From positions 23,925 through 82,168 of the forward strand of contig GG745394.1 of NCBI GenBank assembly GCA_000151295.1: DNA of 58,244 bases, in the 5' to 3' direction. Position 1 is the stretch's first letter; each line of letters begins with the position of its first letter. Below, one piece after another: positions 23,685 to 34,735 of this stretch. The notes beneath the pieces were generated by a model, which made no database searches, was not told where the DNA came from, and saw only the letters and a program-made list of their open reading frames with translations. The position numbers were made by a program, and so were the translations under genes. This stretch comes from Allomyces macrogynus ATCC 38327 (Eukaryota; Blastocladiomycota; Blastocladiomycetes; Blastocladiales; Blastocladiaceae).

Positions 23685-23830
23685 AAACCAGCCTTGCAAA
23701 ACTTTCAAACCGCCGATCCTCAAACCTGGTTTGATGCTGCAAACTCCAAACCTGTCGCATTTCATACCACTCAAACCACCCTTCAAACCGGACCCGGTTT
23801 GCAGCGGTTTGCCCATGATGCCAAACCAGG
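23685..23830. repeat. Cluster of AAACC / GGTTT motifs
   Basis: Seven AAACC on the plus strand and three GGTTT (its reverse complement) lie within about 145 bases, most as CAAACC. Two pairs are arranged as short palindromes (CAAACCTGGTTTG and AAACCGGACCCGGTTT). More copies occur near 22940-22975, next to the methyltransferase promoter. Confidence 0.7.
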
Positions 23831-24180
23831 GTCGGGAGCACAGTGAATGATCACCTGTGGGTCAAACACGCTGCACAGATGGCAGACCACGGATACTGCA
23901 AGCACAACCCGCAGCATCCTGATCCACACTTTTTCTGTGACAAGCATACCAACTTCTCTGTCACAGAGACCGCCTCTTGATGTGAGAGCATGGCCAGGAG
24001 GGCAATACGTATCCAGGGCCAACTGCAAGCATGCACACGCGGCATGTCACATCGTCAGCCATTGCTTCTGCCCCAGGCACGGTGCATGAATGAGGATCGC
24101 GCGGGCGCTTGCTTGCTCATCAGCTGATCTGAGCCTGTGCATTTTTTCGTTCGAAACCTGGTGATTGTGCTCTATTTATT

Positions 24181-25670
24181 ATGCAAGAAATGTGTGGACT
24201 CTCTCAACTCTCCAGCCAATCATGGGTGACCAAGTCGCAGAATTCCGTCAACACCAAGGGCATGCTGCCTACGGGTCAGCTTGTGTTCCTCAGCGAGATC
24301 TTCAAGGCGAGTCGCAACGTGCTCTCGATTCTGCTCAGTATCCTGAACGAGCGTATCTTTGTCAATGGACCCGTCTCGCAGGCCGTGCCGCTGCATTTCG
24401 CCGTGGGCGCGTCAAACGAAGTGTTTCTCGACCCGGCGCAGTCGCCGCTGCTCGGCCGGTTCCCGCTGCACGTGCTCGTCGAGGGGCGCGACGTGAAGGA
24501 ACGTCGCAAGCTGACCAATGGGGTCACGCCCAAGCGGCTGCAACACGACTACGTCACGGCCCGTGCGGCAGCGAAAACGGCTGCTGAGGCTGCCGCGAAG
24601 AACAAGATCAAGCTCGACGAGAACGATGTGTACGTGGCGCCGTCAGACCCGGAGATAATTAGCCTGGTCGCCGATATTTTCGCAATGCTCGACGCCGTCG
24701 CCATGAAGGGCGCGCAGCCTTTGCCCGAGGACGTGCAGACGCTGCTCTTTGAGCTCGTCGACTACGCGAACAAGCTCGACCTCGCGGGTGTGATCGCGGC
24801 CATGCCCAAGACGCACACAACGCGCACGCAGGAAGTCTACTGCGGCAACGTGATCACGAACCGCGGTATTGTCATGTTCTCGGACATGGTGCGCATCATG
24901 GCGTACCTGCACGGCCGCCCGCAGACGCCGTGCATCTTTGACCTCTACCCGTTCGTCTACATGGCGTGGCGCACCAACGACCAGCGTACGACCGTGACCG
25001 TGCACATTGTCGCTGCGATCACGGTTGCGCTGCCGGAACTCGCCCGGGAACAAGGCGCAGTGTGGGTGTATGCCGCGATTCGTGACCACCTGTTTGTGCC
25101 CGACGCAGTAAAGCCCAAGCTCGTCTCGCACCTGCTCCCGCACTTGATTCAGGCTGGTCGGGGCGAGGAGGCGCTCGAGGCGCTCACCAAGGATCCGCGC
25201 GTCAACCCCGGTTGGCCGTTGAACCTGCCATGGCGCTGGGCCATGAGGGCCTGCTCGCGTGGCTGCGGCTCGACCACCGTACCAAGGACGGGTGGAGGAG
25301 TGGGATAAGAACCGCGTCGAGTGGGCCGCGCGGCAGGCGGCCGAAGAGGCCAAGCAGCGCGCTGAAGAGACAGAAGCGAAGATAGTTTGATGAGCTTTTT
25401 AAAAAAGCGAAGGAAAACAAGTTTATGAAGATGCATTTCCGCGGCTTTCAGGATCCGCTTGAAAAGAGTACTGGTGACAAGCAAGCGGCATTCAGGAAGA
25501 AGGAGGCAGAGTTCAACAAACACGCCGAGCCCGCGATGGCGACTCTGCGTGCGCGGCTCGAGGAAGTGCAGCGGACGATGGGCAGCCGGGTGGCAGCCGA
25601 GCCAAGCGCGCCCAAGGCCAAGTGCGAGACAGCAGTGCTCAGTTGCCAGTTGTCGAATCAACATGCATCG
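24181..25670 (+). pseudogene. Relic of a RavA/MoxR-like AAA+ ATPase
   Basis: The frame from about 24260 reads LPTGQLVFLSEIFKAS, then VLSILLSILNERIFVNG, GASNEVFLD and LLGRFPLHVLVEGRDVKERR. These correspond to the Walker B, the linker to sensor 1 and the LID region of RavA-type MoxR ATPases. The Walker A half is absent, with only AT-richer non-coding sequence upstream. The Walker B aspartate is Ser (FLSE in place of FLDE). After about 25215 the frame moves three times without introns: to RLAVEPAMALGHEGLLAWLR, to VEEWDKNRVEWAARQAAEE with a stop, and to FDELFKKAKENKFMKMHFRG. Truncation, a lost catalytic residue and repeated shifts indicate a dead gene. Sequencing error could explain the shifts but not the missing ATP-binding half. 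Confidence 0.65.
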
Positions 25671-25896
25671 AAGTCGGTCTCGCCGGCCTTGCTGGCCTTG
25701 CCATCGAACCCTGCCTTGGTCGCAACGCCAGGACACTCCAACTCGGCCCAACTTGCAGCAGTCGAGCCGAACAGCCCAACCCTCGACATTCCCTCCATCG
25801 GGGACGGCACCGCACCTCCACCACCACCACCCGACGCGACCATCGATTCCGCTTGCCCTCTCCAACTGCCTTCTCAAGCAGCACGACGACCAACCC

Positions 25897-27147
25897 ATGG
25901 CGTCGCGCTCGCGCACCGCACTCTTCGTGCAATGCCGGCAGTCGGCGCTCGCACTGCGCCGCACACAAGCCATCAATGGCGCGCCCAGCGCGACTGACCG
26001 CGGCAGCCCACGGCGCGGTGACGGCGCCGACATCGAGAAACTCGGTCTTCTCGACAGCGGCGGCAATGGCGGCGGCGGTGGAGGGCGCGACGGCAAGCAC
26101 ATTGCCGTGTCCGTGACAGCTACCGCAGCGCTCCCGCCCGCGTGGGTCGATGCAGTCGAGGCGATCGAGGGCATGTTTGTGCGGATCGGCCACGAACGTA
26201 CGGTCATTTCGCTTCCTCGTCCAACGTCAGCGAGCGTGCACTGATCCGCGCCGTGCCGTTCTACCCAGTCACGCACCTCACGGCACTGCACAAGCAACAC
26301 CTGCTCCCCGGATTCGCCGATGCGGCCGACGACCACATGGATGTCGGTATCGACCATACGACCACGCTCGTCACGGACCTGCTCAAGCAGGCCGGCGCCA
26401 AGATCAAACAGTTTGAGCGCACCCGAGGTGGGCCCAAGACCACGCCGCAAGAGGCCAAAGTGCACGCGAACGTGACGGCGCAACTGGCCGCGCGGCTTGC
26501 GGCGCTGTCGAGCGAATTTCGGAAAGCGCAGGGGAATTACATGAAGCGTATGCACGCCTGTTACCTGAATCGGTCGCGTGCCGGCGAACAACTGGCTGAC
26601 GTTGGATTGCGCGTTGGTTAGGTTTGCAAGCGCGCAGCGTCAAGTCGGCCCCGACCATGTTTGGCGTACCCGACGCGGACCGCGACGACCGTGACGACAC
26701 TGAGAGTCCTGACGGCGGCGGCGGGACAGCCGTGGCCATGTTCACCGACCAGCAGCTCGTCACGGTGAACCAGCAAAACGACTTGATTGCGCAGCGCGAC
26801 AAGGATATTGAAGAGATTGCGCGTACGATTGGTGAGATTGCCGAACTGTTCCGCGACATGCAGAACATGGTGATTGAGCAGGGCAGTTTGCTGGTACGTA
26901 CGCGGATGCATCGGTTGCGGGTGAGCATGGATTGACGGACGGGCGCCGTTTGGCGCATGGTGACCAGGACCGCATCGACTACAACATGCAGCAGGCCGCG
27001 GCCAACGTCGAGAGCGGCAACGAGGAGCTCGACAAGGCAGTCAAGCACCAGGCGTCGGCGCGCAAGAAGATGCTCATCTACTTGCTCGTACTCGCGATTG
27101 TCGCCGTCATTGTTCTGCTCGCGCTGAAGCGATCCAGGTCGTCGTGA
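25897..27147 (+). CDS. Syntaxin-16/Tlg2-type Qa-SNARE
   Basis: t-SNARE of the trans-Golgi network and endosomes that drives fusion of endosome-derived vesicles. Four exons (25897-26197, 26269-26547, 26622-26893, 26968-27147) give 344 codons in frame; human syntaxin-16 has about 325 residues. The N-terminus MASRSRTALF and LPPAWVDAVEAIEGMF follow the family pattern. The Habc region ends ALSSEFRKAQGNYMKRL. The SNARE helix runs LIAQRDKDIEEIARTIGEI through MVIEQGSLLDRIDYN with the zero-layer Gln, and the protein ends in a single C-terminal anchor (MLIYLLVLAIVAVIVLLAL). A Gly-rich insert (residues 50-60) is lineage-specific. The 5' end lies only about 230 bases after the RavA-like relic. Confidence 0.93.
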
Positions 27148-27624
27148 ATGTGGGGAACTCGCGTTGACTTTAGGGTCGGGGAGGTCGGGGACGACTCTAA
27201 ATACGGGGCCTAAATGTGATTCTCATTTTTGCAAAGACGTTCGGCACGTTATGGTGCAAAAACCGTGCTTCATTTCGATTCCACAAATCACGTCCACTCA
27301 GACCCAGGCCAGTCTCCAGTACCGCTTCATCACCGCTCGCGTTTCGGGCACACGATCCCGCACGGGCGGTACATTTTGATAATAAAGTGCGCCGCGCGCA
27401 AATTCTTGCACACGGCCGTAAGAAAGACCGACGAGCCATAGTCGAACCGCAAGTGCGCATCTACGTCGGCCCGTCGGCCCAAACGCACACCGTGAGTAAC
27501 CCTCGTTGCTCGAACAAGACGCGGCACCAAAACACGTACGCGAGCGCACCCAACACCCCTTCCACAACGCCTGAATCCTCGTCACTGCCGCATGCCGCGT
27601 CCGCAGCTTTTCCGCCCTGACTCG
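27148..27624. other. Convergent spacer
   Basis: The 3' ends of the syntaxin gene (+) and the next ORF (-) face each other here. I see no gene, only AT-richer sequence. Confidence 0.5.
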
Positions 27625-28866
27625 CTACATCCTCCTTGCGAGACACGCAGCCTGCAACACCAACGCCGCGTGGACCATCATCAATCCGTCCCGGTGCCGC
27701 ACCATCGCCGCACCCAATCCGGCTAACCGCGTGCGAATATCCGGCCGCAACACCGCACGGAGACATTTGCGGCGACGCGCCCGATGCTTGGTCTCTGTTG
27801 GAGCGAAATAATGGGGAGATGAGCGAATAATGTGAAGTGAAGCGACGAGACCAAACAAGAAACGCGTACGCGAATACATAGAAAACACGGGCACCAAGAC
27901 GCGGTTCAGTAGCATCGCCTCCTGCTGCTCCCGCTGCACTTCTGAGAAATGCCTGGCCTCACTCCCAAACGCCGGTGGGTAAATGTGGTCCTCCCACACC
28001 GAGGACAACGACCCTTCCACGAGATCAACGACCAAGTCAAACGTGCGCGTCACGAGCATCCCGCCAGTCACCTCACTCGGCGCGCTCTTGGCACCGCCCA
28101 ACACGCCCGCATGGACGTACCGCTCCGGCAGTTCCATGTAGTAGACGTTGCCGTCGTACGACAGGCCCAACGACAGATCGTCCGACCCGGGGTAGAGTGG
28201 ACTCGACTCGCCCATCGTTGTTCCCGTACTGGTCCCCGCACCCGTCGCGGGCGCGACAGCGACTCCGGCGCGCCACGCCGTTGCCGTGGCCCCTTTCGGG
28301 ATCGAAAACTGGAAATGTACGCGGCACTGGCGCTCGATCGCGTCGACCAGTTGCGACAACACTTTCACGGCCGTCTGCGCACTGCTCACAGCGATCGCGG
28401 GTCCCGGGCTGCCCATGATCGAGTTGTCGACGTAGTGCGATGCGGGGGAAGCGAGGCCCGGGTTGGGTGGGGCAGCGAGACACGCGTCGTACCCGAGCGC
28501 AGTCAGTGCGTGCTTGAGCACACCCTGCGCGTAGAGCGGGTAGGCAATCGCGTCGGCGAGCACGTGGTGGCCCGGGTGGAGCAGGTCGAGCGCGCGCGCC
28601 AAGACGTGAAGAAAGGAGGTGGTCGTGTCGCCGGCGGCGCGTGCGGCTTGCGCGGTGCGTAGCGCCGAGTAGAGCAGGTTGAGGAGAACGGGGCGGGAGC
28701 CGAGGAGGCCGCGCGTGAGCCCGCGTGTCGCAAAGACGGTGGCCCAGCAGGGTAGACGCGCAGTGGATTGCGCCGGGGATTGCGGTGGTGAATTGACGTC
28801 GGATGGCGGTTCGGGCGACGAGGGTCCTCTGGAAGCGGGCTCGGAAGATGGGTCGGTAAGCGTCAT
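27625..28866 (-). CDS. Hypothetical protein, about 388 residues
   Basis: ATG 28866 opens a frame with an acidic Pro/Ser-rich start, then a helical region (SFLHVLARALDLLHPGHHVL). A middle part follows with VKVLSQLVDAIERQCRVHF, YDGNVYYMELPERYVHAG and TFDLVVDLVEGSLSSVWED. An intron at 27869-27795 (75 nt, GTACGC..AACAG) joins MYSQ to TKHRARRRKCLRAVL and the helical tail. Exons 28866-27870 and 27794-27625 sum to 389 codons. I do not recognise the family. It begins only 10 bases after the stop of the upstream ORF, so the two may be one gene (see findings). Confidence 0.6.
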   Translation of the reverse strand: MTLTDPSSEPASRGPSSPEPPSDVNSPPQSPAQSTARLPCWATVFATRGLTRGLLGSRPVLLNLLYSALRTAQAARAAGDTTTSFLHVLARALDLLHPGHHVLADAIAYPLYAQGVLKHALTALGYDACLAAPPNPGLASPASHYVDNSIMGSPGPAIAVSSAQTAVKVLSQLVDAIERQCRVHFQFSIPKGATATAWRAGVAVAPATGAGTSTGTTMGESSPLYPGSDDLSLGLSYDGNVYYMELPERYVHAGVLGGAKSAPSEVTGGMLVTRTFDLVVDLVEGSLSSVWEDHIYPPAFGSEARHFSEVQREQQEAMLLNRVLVPVFSMYSRTRFLFGLVASLHIIRSSPHYFAPTETKHRARRRKCLRAVLRPDIRTRLAGLGAAMVRHRDGLMMVHAALVLQAACLARRM

Positions 28867-28876
28867 GGCGAATCGG

Positions 28877-29539
28877 CTAGTCGAGACTTGGATCGGGCAA
28901 GTAGGGGGTGGAGCGCACAGAGACGCGGAGCGAGAGTACGCCGGGCACGTCGTCTTGAGAGAGCAAACCCCACGCGATCCCGTCGCGCACGAGAGAGACC
29001 GACCTGGCGCGATCCACGGCGAGGAGCAAGTCCGAGGCCGTGACGGATATCGAGTCGCCGAGCCGCAGCATAATCGCGGGCCCCTGGTGGAACAAGTGAC
29101 GAAGTTCGCGCTTGGTGGCCAATCGGCGTGCCCAAGCGCCCTGCAAAAGCTCGTCGCGGTGCTGCTGGATCAGCTGCGAGAGCTCTTGCTCGTGGCCAAT
29201 CTTCGCCAGCACGCGCGCCTTGACCATGGCCGAACGCAGCCCTTGATTGATGACGGCCGCGAGCGCCTCGGCATGGAAATGGTCCATGCGCTCCTCCTCG
29301 TCGGCGCGGTCCAGGCGCGCCTTGAGCCGCTGCACTTCGCGCACGCGGCGCAAGCTCGTTTCCTTGCGCAGATACACGGCGTGCGCCTTAACGTGCGCGC
29401 CCAGGTCGCGCACGTGGCCGAGCTCGCGCACTCCGAGAGCCATGCGACGCAGACGGCCGGGCCGGGCATTGTTGTTGGTGGAGGTTCCGCTGTTCCCCGA
29501 GGAAATGCTCCCGCCGCCGCTGCGCGAGACGCCGAGCAT
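28877..29539 (-). CDS. Hypothetical helical protein, start not fixed
   Basis: From ATG 29539 the frame gives Ser/Gly/Asn-rich sequence and then a highly charged helical domain: VRELGHVRDLGAHVKAHAVY, RREVQRLK-type coiled coil, RADEEERMDHFHAEALAAVI, IGHEQELSQLIQQHRDELLQ and LRLGDSISVTASDLLLAVDR. The same frame is open upstream to about 29723 with protein-like Ser/Pro-rich sequence, so a 5' exon is probably missing. I cannot name it. It could be the N-terminal half of the protein encoded at 28866-27625. Confidence 0.55.
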   Translation of the reverse strand: MLGVSRSGGGSISSGNSGTSTNNNARPGRLRRMALGVRELGHVRDLGAHVKAHAVYLRKETSLRRVREVQRLKARLDRADEEERMDHFHAEALAAVINQGLRSAMVKARVLAKIGHEQELSQLIQQHRDELLQGAWARRLATKRELRHLFHQGPAIMLRLGDSISVTASDLLLAVDRARSVSLVRDGIAWGLLSQDDVPGVLSLRVSVRSTPYLPDPSLD

Positions 29540-30789
29540 GCGCGATTCGCGTCTTGGGGACCCGCTGCCCGACTGGTCGAGCGCCGAGGGCGGCGCGTCC
29601 CAAGCCGGGGTGCCGAGCGAGTAGGTTGGCGCAATCGACGAGGCTCGGCGCGTGTGCTGGGCTGCCGACGAGGAAGACGATGTGTGTGGGGGAGGCTTGG
29701 ACGCGGTGCTGCCGCGCTTGGACGGCTACGTGGACGGCACGCGCGTGCGCGTGCCGGTGGGGGCGGTGCGACGGCCTCTTGGCGGTGCGGCGGCCATGGC
29801 GGAAGCGTGGCAGTGGATTCGACGGGAAATGGTTGCAACAAGTGGGCGTGACGGGCGCGTTGTCGTTTGGGCCGTCAGGCGCCGTCGTCGTCGTTGAGCG
29901 TTGCCGCCACCGCCACGGCCGTCGTGGATAGATCCTCCGCCACCGACACAGAAAAGCGATCGCCTCGCGGCTCGTCTCGCACCGTACACGTGGCGATCGC
30001 GTGACCGTCGTGACCGCGTGGCGCTGGGCGTCCTGCGCTTCGTCAACCCAGGTGTGAGCCTGATCCTCCATCCTCGTCGTCGCCGTCGGCGCCGTCGTCG
30101 CCGAGCACACAGCGGCAGCACCGCAGCGGCACTACGGATGCCGGGTAACTTCCCTAGAGCGCTACATGCGGGGCCGCCGCTGGATCCGGCCGCCAGACGG
30201 TCGCCTTGCCATCCACACGCTCCAAATCTGGGCAGGAGCACTGTGTCGAGTGTCAATCACGTCTTCTCTCCTCGACGTGAACATGTCGTTGTTCGAATCC
30301 TTGCTTTACATGGTCATGTCGTGCAGCTGGCCTTGTCGCGCAAACCCATCTTGCTGTTGTCACTGCGCACGTGTCGAAGCTCGTTCTTTTGCCCCTTTTT
30401 AACCTTCTCCACCGAATGCTGTGCGCATTTCCTCATCGCATCGTCCAGTTGATTCTCCTCATGATTGTTGGCTCACTGCTGCCTGCCTTCAATTGACTTA
30501 GTTGGTGCTCCCTGCCAGCAATCCATCTGGAGGATTGCGGAACAAGGCACAGTGAGGCAGGGATTGAAATGGATTCAACTGCAGCATAATGCACTGGAGG
30601 GCACGCGGAGGGGGAAGAGCGGGTGCGAGGGCACGACGAGTGGGTCAAACAGGATCGAGGACGACGAAGGGACGGACATGGCTCACAAACGCACTGTCGC
30701 CTCCGACTCAACAGGCGGCACGAGCGACCGCAGCGACTGCCCGAGCTACCACTGAAGCAGCAGCTGCAAACCGCTCGCGAACCGTCGCC
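29540..30789. other. Spacer upstream of two divergent genes
   Basis: Bases 29540-29723 are probably 5' coding or leader sequence of the minus-strand ORF. Further right, triplet-rich CGTCGTCGCCGTCGG tracts occur near 30070-30100. On the minus strand, 30433-30314 reads an ATG-initiated frame (MRKCAQHSVEKVKKGQKNEL and on, about 40 codons) that could be a small gene. Nothing else is recognisable. Confidence 0.4.
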
Positions 30790-33349
30790 ATGGCGACCCG
30801 CGCGGCCACCAAGGCGACCAAACCGCCTACCGCGCGCGCAAGAGCAGCCAGTCCTGCGTCGGTCCCCGCCGCTGCCAGCACGATCAAGTCGGCCTCACTC
30901 TCATCAAGCCCGCCGTCCGCCGATGCCTCGTCGCGTGCTGCACGCGGTGCCGCTGCCGCCGCTGGATCGCGCCGCCAGTCGGTCATCTCGCCCGCACCGC
31001 GCGCATCGCAAACTTCTGGTGCTACCAGTGCGAGTACCGCCAACCCAGTCCTCGGATCGCGCAATGTCCTCGCGACGGCGACCGCGTCAGCCGGCGAGCG
31101 AGCGCTCGAGGTGACGCTCGAGACCACGTCCAAGGCGCTCGCCATGTACAAGGAGCGACTTGGCAACCTGTACGCCCGCAGCTTGCCGAGAATCTGGTCG
31201 ACGCGATTGTCATCTGAGCCGCCATTCATCTCCTGCCGGTCCACAGGATCCAAGTCAACTCGGACCTGCAGAGCCAGTGCCAGGAACAGGAAAAGGACGC
31301 GGTCCGTGCCGTGTTGCCTCTGCCGGTGTCGCTTCTCGCATGCTGTGTTGCTGACCGTGCACACAACGCACCTCGCACACCAGATTGAGGTCATGGGCGC
31401 GCTGCGCGACGACGTCGAGACAAAGGACCGCGAAATCATTGCGCTACGCACAGCACTCGACCAGCACCGGCTCGCGTCGGAGCAGCAGGCCAAGGACATT
31501 CACGCCTCGTATGCGCGCAGCACCGAGGGTATGTTTCCCTGCCCTGTCCGCGCTCGACGTGCGATTTGCTTGGACCCTCCGTGCCAATCGTCAACGCAAT
31601 GTAGACCTCAACAGCATCATCACGGAGAAAGAGGCCGTCATCAAAATCATGGAGCAGGAAGTCGCCGCGGTCAAGGACTTCAAGGTACGCGGGCCAATGT
31701 GCTTTCCTCGCTTGTATTTCCGCCCCTCGATCCAACGACTTTATGGCTCACGTCTCCACCTTGACGTTTATCAGCGCAAGCGCGCCGAGCTCATGAAGGA
31801 AGTCGAGTCGCAAAAGATGCAAATGGCCGAAATGGAGCGCCGGTTCAAGGAATCCATGGTGCGCATGGAACGCAAGTCCTTCGAGGAAAAGGTCCGGCTG
31901 CAAAAGGAAACGCACCGCAAGATTGCCGACCTCGCCGCCAAGGCGCACCGCGAGGCGCTCGCCACGCTCGACGACACCACCAAGGACATGTGCCGCGAGA
32001 ACGTGCGGCTCGCCGAGGCGCTCAAGGCTCACATGGCCGCGACCGAGGACTTGACGCGTGCGAATGCCAAGTTGGCCGCGCAGAACGCGCACTTGGCCCA
32101 GGAAAAGGACATGAACGACGTCATTGTGCGCGACAAGATCATTGCCGCCAAGAACCAGAACCAGGTGATCAAGGACCTCGAGGGCAAAGTCGTGACGCTC
32201 GAGCAGACGCTGAGCCATGTCGTGCGCGAGTTTGAAGTGGAGCGCGCGATTTTGCGGTCGGCGGCGCGCGAGGAACTCGACGAGGTGAAGCGGCTTGCTG
32301 CGCAGCTCAAGCTCAACCTCGACCGCAAGGCGCAGGAAATGCGGTACATCAAGGTATTCGTTTCTCAAATGGCGTGCGATGCTCCCGCTTCTTCTCACTC
32401 CCGTTCCCCACTTTGCGACTGCTAGAAACTCGCCAACCACATTCTCGAACAACGCACCGACGTCGAAACCTTTTTCATGGACGCGCTCGACCACGTGCGG
32501 CAAGAAATCGCGCGCGCGCAAACACAGGAACGGAAGCGGCGCGTGCAAGAGTACTCGCAGCACCTACGCTCGCACCATTCGGGCGTGCACGGCGGCATGG
32601 TAGCAGTCCCGCCCATCTCCCTCGACGCTGCCGTGCAGCACGCGCGCCAGCCGCGCAATGCGAGCCCCACGGGGTCGGTCGCGTCGTCGTCGACCCGGTC
32701 GCTAAGCCGGCACCGTTGCGACCGTGAGCGCGGCGAGTCGGTCGATGCGGGGCCAACGCCGGTGATTGATGTGGCGAGTTTGTCGTGGGAGGACCGCGAG
32801 CGCGTGTTGCGTGTCCTGTTTGCGCGTATGAATGGGTTGCTTAAGGACGAGAAGTCGGCCGAGTCGCGCGCGTCGACAGAGACGCCGTCAAGTAGCGCAT
32901 CGTTACTGGCGGATGTGCGGAGGCGTGCGCGCCGCGCGAGTCGCAGCAGGAGTAGGGGTCGGGTGCGGCAACGGACGGCCGATAGCGACGGATACCACGA
33001 CGAGTCGACCGTGGATACGGGCGGGCGGAAGAGTGTGGATTCCGTTGTGTTTGCGAGCCACCCTGGCCTGAACGGTCTTGGGACCGTTGAGCCGGCGTCA
33101 GTCCCACCGCCGCCGCCGCATCTGCTCGAGGAAGTACCGGCAAGCGACGAGGCCGGAGCCGCTGACCCAAAGGACGACGGTGTGGTTATGCCGGCGGTCG
33201 TTGGGCACGAACCGCCAGTGAACACTCTGCCGTTGGTGGTGCCGATGATTGTGGAGCCCGAGACTTGTGTGACTACTTCTTCGTCTTCCAATCCTCTTCC
33301 GGACCAACCAGTACTTCCAGAAATTGAGGTGTCAGAGCACATGGGGTAA
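30790..33349 (+). CDS. BBOF1: Basal body-orientation factor 1-like coiled-coil protein
   Basis: BBOF1-family proteins sit at basal bodies and axonemes and help align and maintain motile cilia. Six exons (30790-31169, 31247-31301, 31384-31528, 31605-31684, 31775-32353, 32426-33349) sum to exactly 721 codons. After an Ala/Ser/Thr-rich N-terminus, residues 110-470 form a near-continuous coiled coil (ELMKEVESQKMQMAEMERR, MNDVIVRDKIIAAKNQNQVI, RKAQEMRYIK). The stretch KLANHILEQRTDVETFFMDA followed by LDHVRQEIARAQ is characteristic, as is SWEDRERVLRVLFARMNG further on. The last 200 residues are Ser/Pro-rich and disordered. Its presence argues for a species with a flagellate stage. Confidence 0.82.
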
Positions 33350-33929
33350 ATACAACGTAGAGTCGTTATGGTTCTGCACCGATTGGTCATTTGTGGGCTG
33401 AGCACTTTAAGCACAAAAAAAAAGAGCGAAGACCACAATACGAAATGGGCTCAATTGTTGAGAACAAAATAGTGACGGCTGGACAACAGGAGACATGAAC
33501 GTGGTGGGCACGATGAAGGCACCTACCAAACGCCTGACGGGCCGAGCGGCTCACTCTGTCGAAAAGGTCGCAGTCAACAATTACCTCCCAGCAAAACATT
33601 TCAGGTCGAGCGACGCACTCTACGTCGCACAGCCGTTGACACGCACGGACACAATACTCTGACCATTGGTGTGCCTCGACGCGACAAGCGCTTTAGCAGC
33701 GCGATCCACGGAGTACTGTTGGCCGTGGTGCTGGCGGTTCCAGATCAGACACAAGTGCTTGGGCGGGTGGGACGCCCAAGAGTGGCGCGGAGACTCCGAG
33801 GACAGGCGGACACGGGCTGGAGCGGTCAGCAAGAGAGATTGGGGATGACAAGACCCGGGGGGTGGGTGGTGCTCAGGAGAGGAAGAGCGAGAGCGCAAAA
33901 AAAATGCCGAACGCGCAACCAACGAGCGC
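33350..33929. other. Spacer
   Basis: Sequence between the BBOF1-like gene and the inverted duplicate. I see no gene. Confidence 0.5.
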
Positions 33930-34735
33930 GCGCATACGGTCATCGTCGTCGTTGTTGCGCGCGCCGGGGCGTCTGCCGGCCGTCTTGCCGCGCGGGACAA
34001 ACCCGGTGCGCTGCGAGACGTCGGGTCCCGGCCGAATCGTTGGTTTAGGAATGGCGAGCGGCGGCGGGATCCCCGACGCGATTTCGTCGGCGGGCAACGT
34101 CAGTTGCGCCGTCTTGCGCACCTTAACGCGAGCCAGCGGCAACGGCCGGTTTCCCAGGCTTGGGAGCGGCCACCAGATCTGCATCAAGGAATATCAAGTT
34201 GTGCGATGCGTGTGAGGAATTCTTGCCGTCAATGGGATGGACACGCACGAGAAGGGCTTGGGTCATCATAATCGAGCGGGTCGAGCGCCCAATGCATCGT
34301 GGATTGAATCTGCTTGCGCGGTCGCGGCGGCGACTCGGCGGGTCATGATTGAGACGAGGCCACGAAGACTTGGGAACAGGGCTGCTGAGCAATTGGTGCT
34401 GGCAACGAGGTAGAGGTCAGAACGCCGAATGAACGAGCCGGCAGCGAGCGAGCTGAAGCTACCTGAGCCAGTTCGTGAGCGTCGCTAGAGGTTGCCGGGC
34501 GTGGTCGGTCATGTACTTGCTCCGTGGTCGGGTCTCGACAAGGCAGATTGGTAGTGGCAACGGGGGCGGCACGCCTTGAATTGGTGGATTCAGGGGATTG
34601 ATGGCAGCGCCTCGGGCCGCAAATGAGGTCGGTTGGTCGGTGCAACGGTTGGTGTTGCTGTCCGCCAAGCAAGCTGTGATCGAAGTGGTAGAAATGGCAT
34701 GGCGCGACCACGTCACACTCTCACAATATTGGGCC
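33930..34735 (-). pseudogene. Truncated inverted copy of the 5' part of the large gene at 43.7 kb
   Basis: Read on the minus strand, this segment matches 43316-44182 of the plus strand: upstream region, exon 1, intron and start of exon 2. The exon 2 part (34148-33930 against 43962-44182) is nearly identical, with only a handful of differences by eye in about 215 bases. The shared product is VKVRKTAQLTLPADEIASGI and RTGFVPRGKTAGRR. The copy lacks the start codon (GCCATGGCCAACTCG became TCGTGGCCTCG), and homology stops right after NNDDDDRMR, so it cannot make the full protein. Upstream of exon 2 the two copies have diverged more and carry small indels. Confidence 0.85.

Larger units (their letters stand above)
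22824..24180. other. Spacer with AAACC-rich tract
   Basis: The region upstream of the methyltransferase contains a possible gene fragment (23056-23490, minus) and the AAACC cluster (about 23685-23830). The bases from 23850 to 24180 show no gene and are relatively AT-rich. Confidence 0.5.

Noticed and set aside
30285..30305. GTTCGAATCC resembling a tRNA B box
   Set aside because: No A box, acceptor stem or anticodon arm can be folded around it.
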